This document shows, piece by piece, positions 1 to 8,718 of a DNA stretch of 64,000 nt; position 1 is the first letter of the stretch, and each line of letters begins with the position of its first letter. The position numbers and the translations under genes were made by a program. The notes under the pieces are model-generated. The model had not been told where the DNA came from. It did no database searches and was given only the letters and a program-made list of their open reading frames with translations. This DNA comes from Hydrogenovibrio kuenenii DSM 12350 (GTDB lineage: Bacteria; Pseudomonadota; Gammaproteobacteria; Thiomicrospirales; Thiomicrospiraceae): NCBI RefSeq assembly GCF_000526715.1, contig NZ_JAGP01000001.1, positions 1,054,001 to 1,118,000 on the forward strand. Reading direction: 5' to 3'.

Positions 1-88
1 TATCGGTGTGAAAGATTACAACGATGTCAAAGTTGGTGACCAAATTGAGGTTTACGAGCGCATTCAAATAAAACGTACTATTGATTAA
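1..88 (+). CDS. infB: Translation initiation factor IF-2, C-terminal end (partial)
   Basis: The window opens inside a reading frame (codons from position 2) encoding a short tail, GVKDYNDVKVGDQIEVYERI, and ending QIKRTID with stop TAA at 86-88. This closely resembles the end of IF-2 domain IV, which binds the formyl group of initiator tRNA. Synteny supports the call: rbfA and truB follow, as in the nusA-infB-rbfA-truB operons of gammaproteobacteria. Only 28 codons are present, so the identification rests on this short match plus gene order. Confidence 0.85.
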   Translation, partial: IGVKDYNDVKVGDQIEVYERIQIKRTID

Positions 89-112
89 ATATCGTTAAAC
101 TTTGATTGATAG

Positions 113-156
113 ACCTCCGTTTTTAGAAGATTGATTCTAGAAATGGGGGTTTTTCT
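113..156 (+). terminator. Intrinsic terminator or attenuator between infB and rbfA
   Basis: Arms at 113-128 and 135-150 can form 16 consecutive RNA base pairs (several G-U) around a 6-base loop, followed by a T run (150-155). It lies inside the infB-rbfA gap, so it probably reduces rather than abolishes readthrough into rbfA. No separate rbfA promoter was recognised. Confidence 0.7.
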
Positions 157-213
157 GTTTATAGAACAACAGTTTTAATTCATATTTAGTGCTTAGTTGT
201 AAAAGGAATATAA

Positions 214-588
214 ATGAATCCAGAAGTCAGTCGTACCAAAAGAATTGCGCTTGAGATTCGTAAAACATTATCGGAAATTCTACACCGAGATACGAAAGAT
301 CCTCGCTTAGCTAAAGTAAATATTACCGAATGTAAGATTTCAAAGGATTTGGGTGTGGTGACGGTTTATTTCACTATTATCGGTCAGAATGAATCAGATC
401 AAGCCGCTCAAGATGCGATCAAAGCTTTGGAAAAAGCCAAAGGTTTTTTCCGTACCGAAATAGGTAAGCGTATGAATCTGCGTATCACACCAGAAGTTCG
501 CTTTTTTTATGATACGGTAGCAGAGAAAGCTAGTCATATCGAAGAGTTGATTTTTCAAGCGTTGCACAAAAAAGACGAATATAAATAA
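214..588 (+). CDS. rbfA: Ribosome-binding factor A
   Basis: RbfA binds the free 30S subunit near the 5' helix of 16S rRNA and is needed for late maturation and cold adaptation. The 124-residue product has the family's usual length and N-terminal pattern (RTKRIALEIRKTLSEIL), then the conserved DPR (DTKDPRLAKVNITECKIS) and the KH-like core ending RITPEVRFFYD. The start is supported by an AAAGGAAT ribosome-binding site 6-8 bases upstream. It lies between infB and truB, the classical position. Confidence 0.95.
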   Translation: MNPEVSRTKRIALEIRKTLSEILHRDTKDPRLAKVNITECKISKDLGVVTVYFTIIGQNESDQAAQDAIKALEKAKGFFRTEIGKRMNLRITPEVRFFYDTVAEKASHIEELIFQALHKKDEYK

Positions 589-595
589 TCTTCAT

Positions 596-620
596 AATGC
601 CGAGGTTCATTCGGCATTTT
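596..620 (+). terminator. Small hairpin between rbfA and truB
   Basis: AATGCCGA (596-603) pairs with TCGGCATT (611-618) around a 7-base loop and is followed by TTTT. It is weak as a terminator because the stem is 8 bp and the T run short. An upstream in-frame ATG at 597 lies inside this stem, which argues against that ATG being the truB start. Confidence 0.4.
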
Positions 621-635
621 ACAGTTGTATATCTA

Positions 636-1529
636 ATGGCTAAAAAACAGTGGCAAAAAGTGGATGGTATTGTTTTGGTGGATAAACCAGAAGGCATAAC
701 ATCCAATGATTTATTACAAAAGATTCGTCGCGTTTATCAAGCAAAAAAAGCCGGTCATACCGGAGCTTTAGATCCTTTTGCTACAGGGTTGTTGCCAATC
801 TGCTTAGGGGAAGCCACAAAGGTCTCAGGGCTCTTGTTGGATTCTGATAAACGTTATCAAGCAACGCTTAAGTTAGGTGAGGCAACAGACACAGGGGATA
901 AAGATGGGCAGGTTGCTTTAACCCAAGCCATTCCAGATTTAACAGAGGAAGCAATTCGCTCTGTTTTCGACAGTTTTACAGGTGAAGTCTCACAGATTCC
1001 GCCGATGTACTCTGCACTGAAGTTTCAAGGAAAGCCGCTTTATGAATATGCCAGAAAAGGCATTGAAATTGAGCGTCCAGCAAGAAAAATACATGTCTTT
1101 GAATTACAGTTAATTGACTTTCAACCTGACGAAATTCGTTTTGAAGTTTATTGCTCCAAAGGGACCTATGTGCGAACGTTGGGGGAAGACATCGCTAAAG
1201 TGTTGGGTACAGTTGGTCATTTGACAGCCTTACGCCGTACCCAAACCGGTTCTCTAACGTCAAGTGACATGCATACACTTGAAGAAATTTCACAAGATGC
1301 TGAATCCTTTTTGAAGCCATTAGATTTGCCTTTAGCACATTTGCAGGCGATTCACTTAAACGCTGAAGATACGAATTGCATTCAACATGGTGGTAAGCTC
1401 GCTGTAGAAAAGCCACAAACCGACTTAGTGCGTTTTTATGATCCTGAAGGGCGCTTTTTTGGTGTAGGAGAGTGGCAGTTAGAAAAGCAACTGCTTAAGC
1501 CAAAGCGATTGTTTAACCTATCTGAATAA
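636..1529 (+). CDS. truB: tRNA pseudouridine(55) synthase
   Basis: TruB converts U55 in the T-loop of nearly all tRNAs to pseudouridine. The diagnostic catalytic motif GHTGALDPFATGLLP is present near residue 42, with its Asp nucleophile, and the KGTYVRTLGED motif lies further on. From ATG 636 the protein is 297 residues. An in-frame ATG at 597 would add 13 residues but lies in a hairpin and adds nothing resembling TruB, whereas MAKKQWQKVDGIVLVDKP begins directly with the conserved N-terminus. Neither start has a strong Shine-Dalgarno. It is followed after 10 bases by the methyltransferase gene. Confidence 0.95.
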   Translation: MAKKQWQKVDGIVLVDKPEGITSNDLLQKIRRVYQAKKAGHTGALDPFATGLLPICLGEATKVSGLLLDSDKRYQATLKLGEATDTGDKDGQVALTQAIPDLTEEAIRSVFDSFTGEVSQIPPMYSALKFQGKPLYEYARKGIEIERPARKIHVFELQLIDFQPDEIRFEVYCSKGTYVRTLGEDIAKVLGTVGHLTALRRTQTGSLTSSDMHTLEEISQDAESFLKPLDLPLAHLQAIHLNAEDTNCIQHGGKLAVEKPQTDLVRFYDPEGRFFGVGEWQLEKQLLKPKRLFNLSE

Positions 1530-1539
1530 CGGTTCTGAG

Positions 1540-2352
1540 ATGTTTGATAGCAATTTACCACTTCTAGATTTGCGTCAAACAGATGACTATCAAAAAGAGC
1601 ATGTGGTTGGCTCTACCCATCTTCCTTGGCCCAGTTTGCTTGAAAGATTGAATGAATTGCCAGCAAGACCCGCTCAATTACAAATTGTGGCTGAAGCTTC
1701 TGTTTTGGGCGCCGCTTCTCGCTTTTTGGTAGAAAAAGGTTATGAGGTCGTATTGCAGGTGTCCTCAAATGATCTAACACTGTTCTTAAATCAATTCCCT
1801 AAAATCTGCCAGGCTGGGTCTAGCTCTCGGGCTCTATGGCAGCCTTGCGCTTTGCTCAAAAACTATATAGAAAAACTAGATGGCAGTTGTGGCCAGGCTT
1901 TAGATATTGGCTGCGGCGGCGGGCGAGATGCAGTTTATTTATCACAACAAGGTTGGCAGGTTACAGCTATAGACAAGCAAGACGCTGTCTTACAGCGGGC
2001 AAAACAGCTAGCAGACTATAACCATCAATCTATTAATTTTCGTGGTTGTGACCTATCTGAGTTAACTTGTTTGCCCGACAAAACTTTTGACTTGATTGTG
2101 ATGGTTCGTTATTTGAATCGCTCGCTTTATGATTGGTTAAGAGCTCACCTTAATCCTGGTGGGGTTTTAATAATGCAAACCTTTACGGAAGGCGTTGAAA
2201 AATTTTCATCGCCAAAAAATCCAAATTTTATTTTGCAGACAGGTGAGCTAGCGAAAACATTTTCGGATTTTGAAATAATTATTGATAGAATAGAGCAACT
2301 CAAAGATGGGCGCCCGATTGCGTCCTTTATCGCGAAGAAGAAGGAAGAGTAA
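1540..2352 (+). CDS. Rhodanese-like / SAM methyltransferase fusion protein
   Basis: A 270-residue protein with two parts. Residues about 5-80 resemble a rhodanese domain (LLDLRQTDDYQKEHVVGSTHLPW) but have no cysteine where the active-site loop should be, so sulfur transfer is unlikely. Residues about 105-265 are a class I methyltransferase, with the SAM-binding motif LDIGCGGGRDAVYLSQQGW (121-139) and the VTAIDK acidic strand end, of the TehB/UbiE-like type. The substrate is unknown. One copy of the dispersed 17-base repeat encodes KICQAG at the junction of the two domains. The gene is inserted between truB and rpsO, five bases before the next gene, so it is probably co-transcribed. Confidence 0.75.
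   Translation: MFDSNLPLLDLRQTDDYQKEHVVGSTHLPWPSLLERLNELPARPAQLQIVAEASVLGAASRFLVEKGYEVVLQVSSNDLTLFLNQFPKICQAGSSSRALWQPCALLKNYIEKLDGSCGQALDIGCGGGRDAVYLSQQGWQVTAIDKQDAVLQRAKQLADYNHQSINFRGCDLSELTCLPDKTFDLIVMVRYLNRSLYDWLRAHLNPGGVLIMQTFTEGVEKFSSPKNPNFILQTGELAKTFSDFEIIIDRIEQLKDGRPIASFIAKKKEE
1802..1818 (+). repeat. Dispersed repeat copy 1 (AAATCTGCCAGGCTGGG)
   Basis: Exact match to the dispersed consensus AAAWCTGCCAGGCTGGS on the + strand, inside the rhodanese/methyltransferase gene and read in the frame K-I-C-Q-A-G. It falls in the interdomain linker. Confidence 0.9.
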
Positions 2353-2357
2353 GAATC

Positions 2358-2849
2358 ATGTTAGAAATGACACCAGCGGAATTATTTGACTACTTTCAAC
2401 AAAGTAAAATTTGTGAGTCTCTGAAGCGAGATGACGTTGAAGTCTTGGCTCAGTTTTTACAGGAAAAGACTTTAAAACAAGGTGAAGTTATTTCGGATAT
2501 GGGTGATGTTGGTGATTCCATGTACTTTATCGTTGATGGAAAAGTTTCTTTTACAACGACAGATGGCCAGGATGAAGCCGAGGTCGGTCGTCAAGGGCCT
2601 GGTAATTTAATTGGGGAAATGTCTTTCTTTGATAAAGTACCTAGAATGATGAGAATGTCGGCATATTCTAAAAAAGTTAAATTGCTGCAGCTTACTCAAC
2701 CTATGTATCAGCGTTTAAAAGTAGAGCATCCTTATATCGCGGTAAATATTATTGAAAATGCTGTGGTCAGTTTGGATCACTTAATTCGTGCGTTGAGTAG
2801 TGATATTTCTCAATTTGAACATTATATGAAAGGGTTTGGTCGTCATTAA
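2358..2849 (+). CDS. Stand-alone cyclic-nucleotide-binding domain protein
   Basis: 163 residues consisting almost entirely of a CRP-type cyclic-nucleotide-binding barrel: GEVISDMGDVGDSMYFIVDGKVSF (about 41-64) and the phosphate-binding cassette LIGEMSFFDKVPRMM, which keeps the Gly-Glu pair and one Arg. There is no C-terminal helix-turn-helix, so it is not a complete CRP/FNR regulator; the tail is helical. It may sense cAMP or c-di-GMP and act through a partner protein. It lies between the methyltransferase gene and rpsO, an unusual insertion into this ribosomal operon. Confidence 0.75.
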   Translation: MLEMTPAELFDYFQQSKICESLKRDDVEVLAQFLQEKTLKQGEVISDMGDVGDSMYFIVDGKVSFTTTDGQDEAEVGRQGPGNLIGEMSFFDKVPRMMRMSAYSKKVKLLQLTQPMYQRLKVEHPYIAVNIIENAVVSLDHLIRALSSDISQFEHYMKGFGRH

Positions 2850-2891
2850 CACGACTTTGCGATAAAAATATATGGAATTTTCTGTTAAGTC

Positions 2892-2919
2892 TTGTTTTTA
2901 AAGCAAAACTCAGTATAAT
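2892..2919 (+). promoter_or_regulatory. Predicted rpsO promoter
   Basis: TTGTTT (2892-2897) and a perfect TATAAT (2914-2919) with a 16-base spacer, 73 bases before the rpsO start codon. Confidence 0.6.
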
Positions 2920-2923
2920 TCCG

Positions 2924-2957
2924 TTTTTATTTCTGTCATCGGTTACGGAAATAAAAA
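2924..2957 (+). promoter_or_regulatory. rpsO leader hairpin
   Basis: TTTTTATTTC (2924-2933) is complementary to GAAATAAAAA (2948-2957) in the rpsO 5' untranslated region. S15 represses its own translation through a leader fold in E. coli. A similar role here is inference; the stem is almost all A-U. Confidence 0.35.
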
Positions 2958-2991
2958 ATTGTATTAAAACCGATTATCAAAGGATAAAACT

Positions 2992-3258
2992 ATGCTAACA
3001 GCTCAAGATAAAGCTGCAATCGTTGCTGAATATGCTACTTCAGAAGGCGATACTGGTTCTCCAGAAGTTCAAGTTGCGTTGATGACTCACCGCATTCAAT
3101 ACTTAACAGAACACTTTAAATCTCACAAGCAAGACAACCATTCTCGTACTGGTTTGTTGCGTTTGGTTAGCCGTCGTCGTAAGTTATTAGATTACTTACA
3201 CAAAAAAGAAGCTGAAAGATACTTCACGCTTATCAAGAAACTTGGCTTACGTAAGTAA
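2992..3258 (+). CDS. rpsO: 30S ribosomal protein S15
   Basis: An 88-residue primary 16S rRNA-binding protein that nucleates assembly of the 30S platform. It shows the S15 pattern: [12 protein letters not shown], then the rRNA-contacting [22 protein letters not shown] and a C-terminal [12 protein letters not shown]. An AAAGGA ribosome-binding site precedes ATG 2992. It has its own promoter and a strong terminator, and pnp follows, as in E. coli. Confidence 0.97.
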   Translation: MLTAQDKAAIVAEYATSEGDTGSPEVQVALMTHRIQYLTEHFKSHKQDNHSRTGLLRLVSRRRKLLDYLHKKEAERYFTLIKKLGLRK

Positions 3259-3276
3259 GACTCGTCTTTTGACTTT

Positions 3277-3306
3277 AAAAAAGCCCGCAAATTTGCGGGC
3301 TTTTTT
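3277..3306 (+). terminator. rpsO intrinsic terminator
   Basis: A GCCCGCAA/TTGCGGGC stem at 3283-3300 is flanked by A6 and T6, a canonical and bidirectionally symmetric terminator immediately after rpsO. Confidence 0.9.
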
Positions 3307-3331
3307 GTTTGAAAAAAATAATTTTCCCGTG

Positions 3332-3359
3332 TTGTTAAACGGCATCTTTGATGTAAAAT
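3332..3359 (+). promoter_or_regulatory. Predicted pnp promoter
   Basis: TTGTTA (3332-3337), a 16-base spacer, then TAAAAT (3354-3359) preceded by TG (extended -10 like). It sits between the rpsO terminator and the pnp leader hairpin, so pnp can be transcribed independently of rpsO. Confidence 0.5.
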
Positions 3360-3418
3360 GGATGCGTTTTACTGACGGTTTTTAACGATATAGACTTTAA
3401 CTGGAAACCCAGGTTAAG

Positions 3419-3475
3419 CCTGAATCCCAAGTACTCGATAAGAAAATGATTAAAGTCGGATACTTGGGATTCAGG
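3419..3475 (+). promoter_or_regulatory. Long pnp leader stem-loop (probable RNase III/PNPase autoregulatory element)
   Basis: CCTGAATCCCAAGTA (3419-3433) and TACTTGGGATTCAGG (3461-3475) form a perfect 15-bp stem that extends by about three further weaker pairs. It ends 35 bases before the pnp start codon. In E. coli, RNase III cleaves a long pnp leader hairpin and PNPase then represses its own translation; the same position and shape here suggest the same control (inference). There is no T run after the stem, so it is not a terminator. Confidence 0.7.
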
Positions 3476-3510
3476 TTTCGGTTAAAGCGAAATTTGAAAA
3501 AGGAAATTAC

Positions 3511-5604
3511 ATGGCAAAGTACATAAAAACTTTCCAATATGGTAAGCATCAAGTTACTTTTGAAACAGGTGAAATTGCACGCCAGGCAGATGGTGCAGTC
3601 ATGGTTTCAATGGGTGATACGCAACTTTTGGTCACTGTTGTTGGTGCTAAGAGTGCAAAAGAAGGGCAAGACTTTTTCCCTTTAACGGTCCAATATCAAG
3701 AGAAAGCTTATGCAGCGGGTAAAATCCCTGGCGGTTTTTTAAAGCGTGAAGGGCGTCCTTCTGAAAAAGAAACGTTAACCTCTCGTTTGATTGACCGTCC
3801 AATTCGTCCTTTGTTCCCTAAAGGCTTCATGAATGAAGTACAAATCATTGCGACAGTTGTATCGCTAGATGAATCAGTTGGAACAGAAGTGCCAGCGATG
3901 CTAGGTACATCCGCAGCTTTGGCAATCTCAGGTATTCCATTCGATGGACCAATCGGTGCAGCGGTTGTTGGTTATAACGATGAAGTGGGTTATATGTTGA
4001 ACCCATCTGAGTTGGAACTAGAAGAATCTGACCTAGAGTTGAGCGTTGCGGGTACGTCTGAAGCCGTATTGATGGTTGAGTCTGAAGCGGCAGAACTCTC
4101 TGAAGAAGTCATGTTGGGTGCTGTGATGTTTGGTCACGAGCAATTCCAAGTTGCAATTAACGCCATCACCGAATTAAAAGCAGAAGCAGGAAAGCCTGCT
4201 TGGGATTGGCAGCCAGCAACTGAAAATACTGAGCTAAAAGATCAAGTTTACGCAGCGGTTCGATCAGATGTTGAAGCAGCTTACAACATCGCAGATAAGA
4301 TGGAACGTTATGCAGCGAATGATGCCGCAAAAGCAAAAGTAATGGCTTCTCTAGCAGCATCAGAAGAAAATCCTGATGGTGCAGATGCAGGCGAAATCGA
4401 AAAATTATTTGGTAAGCTACAAAAAGACATCGTTCGTGGACGCATTATTGCAGGTGAGCCGCGTATTGATGGCCGTGATACCAAAACCATTCGTCCAATT
4501 GAATGTAAAGTAGGTGTGTTACCAAAAGTTCATGGTTCTGCATTGTTTACACGTGGTGAAACGCAGGCTTTGGTTGTGACAACACTTGGTACTGAAAAAG
4601 ACGCCAAAATTGTTGATCAACTGACGGGCTCATATCATGACCGCTTTATGTTGCATTACAACTTCCCTCCGTACTCAGTTGGTGAGTGTGGTCGTGTTGG
4701 TTCTCCTGGTCGTCGTGAAATCGGTCACGGAATGTTAGCGCGCCGTGGTGTATCTGCATTGTTACCAACTGCGGAAGAATTCCCATATACCATTCGTGTT
4801 GTTTCTGAAATTACAGAATCAAATGGTTCCTCTTCAATGGCAACGGTTTGCGGAACCTCTATGTCATTGATGCACGCAGGTGTACCAATCGCTGCACCAA
4901 TCGCTGGTATTGCAATGGGCTTGGTTAAAGAAGAATCTGGTTTTGCTGTTCTTTCTGACATTTTGGGTGATGAAGATCATCTAGGTGACATGGACTTTAA
5001 AGTTGCCGGTACTGATCAAGGTATAACGGCTCTTCAAATGGATATTAAGATTTCTGGTATCACTGAAGAGATTATGAAAGTTGCTTTGGGGCAAGCGAAA
5101 GATGGTCGTCTACACATTTTGAAAGAAATGTCTGGTGCAATTGATCATTCTAATCAAGATGTTGCCAGTACTGCACCTCGTTTTACTATGATTAAAGTGA
5201 AACCTGAAAAAGTACGTGAAATCATTGGTAAAGGCGGCGCAACTATTCGTGCGTTGACTGAAGAAACTGGAACCGTCATTGAAATTGATGATGATGGTAA
5301 CGTCAAAATTGCTGCCACTAACCAGGAAGCAGCAGACTTGGCTAAAGCCAGAATTGCAGAAATCGTTGTTGAACCAGAAATCGGAAAAACTTACGATGCA
5401 ACAGTCGTTAAGTTGGTTGATTTCGGTGCTTTCGTTAGTTATATGCCTAATAGAGAAGGTTTGGTTCACGTTTCTCAAATTGCAGAAGAGCGTGTTGAGA
5501 ATGTTGCTGATTACCTATCTGAAGGCCAGCAAATCCGTGTTAAGTTGACGGATATCGACAAGCAAGGACGTGTTAAATTATCAATGAAAGACGCTGATAA
5601 ATAG
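3511..5604 (+). CDS. pnp: Polyribonucleotide nucleotidyltransferase (PNPase)
   Basis: A phosphorolytic 3'-5' exoribonuclease and degradosome component. The 697 residues have the standard order: first RNase PH domain (about 10-145), helical linker, second RNase PH domain (about 310-540, with [12 protein letters not shown] and [18 protein letters not shown]), a KH domain with the GXXG loop [12 protein letters not shown] (about 570-580), and an S1 domain (about 622-695, [15 protein letters not shown]). An AAGGAA ribosome-binding site precedes ATG 3511. A long leader hairpin and its own promoter lie upstream. Confidence 0.97.
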   Translation: MAKYIKTFQYGKHQVTFETGEIARQADGAVMVSMGDTQLLVTVVGAKSAKEGQDFFPLTVQYQEKAYAAGKIPGGFLKREGRPSEKETLTSRLIDRPIRPLFPKGFMNEVQIIATVVSLDESVGTEVPAMLGTSAALAISGIPFDGPIGAAVVGYNDEVGYMLNPSELELEESDLELSVAGTSEAVLMVESEAAELSEEVMLGAVMFGHEQFQVAINAITELKAEAGKPAWDWQPATENTELKDQVYAAVRSDVEAAYNIADKMERYAANDAAKAKVMASLAASEENPDGADAGEIEKLFGKLQKDIVRGRIIAGEPRIDGRDTKTIRPIECKVGVLPKVHGSALFTRGETQALVVTTLGTEKDAKIVDQLTGSYHDRFMLHYNFPPYSVGECGRVGSPGRREIGHGMLARRGVSALLPTAEEFPYTIRVVSEITESNGSSSMATVCGTSMSLMHAGVPIAAPIAGIAMGLVKEESGFAVLSDILGDEDHLGDMDFKVAGTDQGITALQMDIKISGITEEIMKVALGQAKDGRLHILKEMSGAIDHSNQDVASTAPRFTMIKVKPEKVREIIGKGGATIRALTEETGTVIEIDDDGNVKIAATNQEAADLAKARIAEIVVEPEIGKTYDATVVKLVDFGAFVSYMPNREGLVHVSQIAEERVENVADYLSEGQQIRVKLTDIDKQGRVKLSMKDADK

Positions 5605-5672
5605 TAAGCTGATTTTTATTAAGATAATTTAATCTTCTTGTCAGGTTTCGTCCCCGTAAAAAGGGCGAAACT

Positions 5673-5681
5673 TGCTATAAT
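5673..5681 (+). promoter_or_regulatory. Possible extended -10 promoter for the M16C peptidase gene
   Basis: TGCTATAAT is a perfect extended -10 element, but no good -35 is seen. Transcription would begin inside the following pnp terminator stem, which such RNAs could not fold completely. A GTTTCG/CGAAAC hairpin occupies 5645-5671 just upstream. Confidence 0.3.
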
Positions 5682-5683
5682 GA

Positions 5684-5707
5684 AACGGTCTAAATGACCG
5701 TTTTTTT
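5684..5707 (+). terminator. pnp intrinsic terminator
   Basis: AACGGTC (5684-5690) pairs with GACCGTT (5696-5702) around a 5-base loop and runs into seven Ts. Confidence 0.75.
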
Positions 5708-5782
5708 GTATTCAAAATTTATGTTGTTGTGAGGTGATTAAAATCCACAGCAACTCAGTCTAATCACTAATAAGAGAGCACT

Positions 5783-8707
5783 ATGTCGAAAACCACCGAA
5801 TGTCATTCTGCGTTTGAATTTATTCGTCAGCATCCGATTGAGTCTTTAAATATTAATGTTCAGCACTTTAAGCACAAAGTAACAGGTGCAGAGCATTATC
5901 ATCTTGCTGCAGATGATCCTCAGAATGTATTTATGGTTGCTTTACGTACTGTACCAATGGACTCTACAGGTGTGGCACACATTCTTGAGCATACGGTGTT
6001 GTGTGGTAGTGAAAATTATCCGGTTCGAGATCCTTTCTTTATGATGATTCGCCGTTCTCTGAATACCTTTATGAACGCTTTTACCTCTAGTGACTGGACG
6101 GCTTACCCCTTTGCGACTGAAAACCGAAAAGACTTTCAAAACCTATTGCAAGTCTATATGGATGCTGTGTTCTTTCCGAGTTTGGATGTGTTGGATTTTG
6201 CGCAAGAAGGGCACCGCTTTGAATTTGAGGAACCGGAAAATCCACAATCGGATTTAACCTATAAAGGTGTTGTTTTTAATGAGATGAAAGGGGCGATGAG
6301 TTCGCCAATTTCTACCTTATGGCAAACGTTCACGACGGAGCTTTATCCTACTTCAACTTATCACTATAACAGTGGTGGTGAGCCGGCAGATATTCCAGAT
6401 TTAACACACCAGCAGTTGCTTGATTTCCACAAGTTGCATTATCACCCATCTAACTCAGTGTTTATGACTTACGGTGATATTAGTGCGTTAGAACACCAAA
6501 CTCAGTTTGAGACACTTGGCTTGTCTCGTTTTAAAGAAAAAGTGGATGTTATTAAAGTTCCTAGTGAGCAGCGATTAACTAAACCGAAAAAAGTTTTAGA
6601 ACACTATGCTCTAGATGAAGAATCTCTTGAAAAGAAAACGCATATTGTTTTGGGTTGGTTGCTAGGGGAAAACAAAAATGAGCTAGATGTTCTGAAAGGG
6701 CATTTGCTGTCAGCTGTACTGTTGGATAACAGTGCATCACCATTGCGAAAAGTGTTGGAAGAAACAGAATTGGCGTCAGCACCTTCTCCGCTTTGTGGGT
6801 TGGAAGATTCAAACAAAGAAATGGTTTTTGCCGTTGGTGTGCAAGGCAGTGAAGCGGAACATGCAGATGCAATTGAAGAGCTGGTTTTAAATGAGTTACA
6901 ACGCATTGCAAAAGAAGGGGTGGATGCCGACCAAGTTGATGCCATGCTGCATCAATTAGAATTGTCTCAGCGCGAAATTGGTGGAGACAGTTACCCTTAT
7001 GGACTGCAACTCATTCTTCAATCGCTTGCCGGAGCGATGCATGATGGTGATCCTATCGCGTTACTAGATACGGATAAAGCTTTGTTAACCTTAGGTAAAG
7101 CGATTAAACAACCAGAGTTTATTCCGAATCTGGTACAGGAATGGTTGTTGGATAACCCTCACAGAGTATGTTTGACCTTAGTGCCTGATACCGAGTTGGC
7201 GCAGAAAAAAGATGATGCAGAAAAAGCCAAATTAGCACAAATCAAAGCCGGCTTAAGCAAAGACGAAGCACAAGCAATTGTTGACTTGGCAGCCGCTTTA
7301 AAAGAACGTCAAGACCAAGAAGATGACGCTTCTATTTTGCCGGAAGTGACTAAAGATGATGTGCCTGCGGACATTAAGATTATTCCGGCAAAGGTATCGG
7401 CAACGAAAAAGTCACCTTACAGCGTCTATGAGGCAGGTACAAACGGCATTGTTTATGAACAATTGTTAATTGATTTACCAGATTTATCAGAAGAAGAAAA
7501 AGCTGTTTTGCCGCTGTTTCACAGTTGTTTGCCTGAATTGGGCTCTGGTGGAAGAGATTATTTGCAAACTCAGTCACTGCAAGCCGCGGTAACAGGCGGT
7601 TTAAGTGCTAAATCTTCTATTCGTGCAAATGTCCATGATGTAGATAAGTATCACAGTCATACAATCTTGTCTGGTAAGGCATTGAGTCGCAACCAGGCCA
7701 GCCTGGCAGATTTAATGCAAGAAACTTTACAGACAGCACGTTTTGATGAAACGGACCGTATTAAAGATCTAATTGATCAAATTCGCAGTTCTATTGATCA
7801 TGGCGTGACAGGTAGTGGTCACAGCCATGCAATGAGAGCAGCCATGCAAAACTTCTCTCCAGTTGCCAAATGGCAATTTGACCGTACAGGGTTTGAAGGG
7901 ATTAAGGCCATTAAATCTATACATAAATCTCTAGAGGAAGATGCGGGGCTTGATAAGATGGTTTCGCACTTTACGTCTATTCGAGACAAGTTGTTGAATG
8001 CACCAAAACAAGCTTTATTGGTTGCAGATGATTCAGTGGTTGATGACGCTTATCAAACCATGCAGTCTTCATGGAATGGTTTGATAAGTAGTAATACAAA
8101 TGCAGGTTTTAAACTGACGGCATCACATAATCCAATCAAGCAAGCATGGTTAACCAGTACGCAAGTTAACTTCTGTGCAAAAGCTTACCCTGCGGTAACT
8201 TCTGCTCATCCTGATGCACCTAAGCTATCGGTATTGGGTGCTTGCTTGCGCAACGGTTTCTTACATTCTGCAGTGCGTGAAAAGGGTGGTGCTTACGGTG
8301 GAGGTGCTTCGTTTAATGCAGAAACAGCCTCTTTCTGTTTCTATTCATATCGTGACCCAAGATTGCTGGAAACCTATGAAGACTTTGACAGGGCTTTAGG
8401 TTGGCTAATGTCGAGTGATGCGACACAAGCGCAGGTAGAAGAAGCTATTTTGAATGTTATCAGTGCGATGGATAAGCCAGGTTCACCAGCTGGAGAAGCG
8501 AAGAAAGCTTTCTATCAACACTTGTATGGCAGAGAACACAATATGCTGATGCAATATCGAGAAGGTGTTTTATCGACGACATTGGCGGATTTACGCGAAG
8601 TCGCTCAGAAATATATTGTGCCTGAGCGTGGTTCTTTTGCTGTTTTGACGTCTGAAGCGAAAAAAGAGCTGCTAGAAGAACATGCATTTGAAACTTTCAG
8701 ACTGTAA
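5783..8707 (+). CDS. M16C-family zinc metallopeptidase (presequence-protease-like)
   Basis: A 974-residue peptidase of the insulinase clan. The inverted zinc motif HILEH is at 66-70 and the downstream ligand is probably Glu167 (FNEMKG). Its length, two pseudo-symmetric halves and the GGAYGGG segment near residue 835 fit M16C, the subfamily of mitochondrial/plastid presequence protease and yeast Cym1, which degrades short unstructured peptides in a closed chamber. No signal peptide is visible, so it is predicted cytosolic. An in-gene dispersed repeat (minus orientation) encodes QASLADL. It is followed after 11 bases by a lipoprotein gene, probably co-transcribed. Confidence 0.88.
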   Translation: MSKTTECHSAFEFIRQHPIESLNINVQHFKHKVTGAEHYHLAADDPQNVFMVALRTVPMDSTGVAHILEHTVLCGSENYPVRDPFFMMIRRSLNTFMNAFTSSDWTAYPFATENRKDFQNLLQVYMDAVFFPSLDVLDFAQEGHRFEFEEPENPQSDLTYKGVVFNEMKGAMSSPISTLWQTFTTELYPTSTYHYNSGGEPADIPDLTHQQLLDFHKLHYHPSNSVFMTYGDISALEHQTQFETLGLSRFKEKVDVIKVPSEQRLTKPKKVLEHYALDEESLEKKTHIVLGWLLGENKNELDVLKGHLLSAVLLDNSASPLRKVLEETELASAPSPLCGLEDSNKEMVFAVGVQGSEAEHADAIEELVLNELQRIAKEGVDADQVDAMLHQLELSQREIGGDSYPYGLQLILQSLAGAMHDGDPIALLDTDKALLTLGKAIKQPEFIPNLVQEWLLDNPHRVCLTLVPDTELAQKKDDAEKAKLAQIKAGLSKDEAQAIVDLAAALKERQDQEDDASILPEVTKDDVPADIKIIPAKVSATKKSPYSVYEAGTNGIVYEQLLIDLPDLSEEEKAVLPLFHSCLPELGSGGRDYLQTQSLQAAVTGGLSAKSSIRANVHDVDKYHSHTILSGKALSRNQASLADLMQETLQTARFDETDRIKDLIDQIRSSIDHGVTGSGHSHAMRAAMQNFSPVAKWQFDRTGFEGIKAIKSIHKSLEEDAGLDKMVSHFTSIRDKLLNAPKQALLVADDSVVDDAYQTMQSSWNGLISSNTNAGFKLTASHNPIKQAWLTSTQVNFCAKAYPAVTSAHPDAPKLSVLGACLRNGFLHSAVREKGGAYGGGASFNAETASFCFYSYRDPRLLETYEDFDRALGWLMSSDATQAQVEEAILNVISAMDKPGSPAGEAKKAFYQHLYGREHNMLMQYREGVLSTTLADLREVAQKYIVPERGSFAVLTSEAKKELLEEHAFETFRL
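7697..7713 (-). repeat. Dispersed repeat copy 2
   Basis: On the minus strand it reads AAATCTGCCAGGCTGGC. It lies within the M16C peptidase gene, read as Q-A-S-L-A-D-L, the same heptapeptide that the uvrC copy encodes. Confidence 0.9.
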
Positions 8708-8718
8708 GAGTATTTAAT

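Noticed and set aside
597-635. Upstream in-frame ATG giving a longer TruB
   Set aside because: It lies within a hairpin, has no ribosome-binding site and adds 13 residues with no resemblance to TruB.
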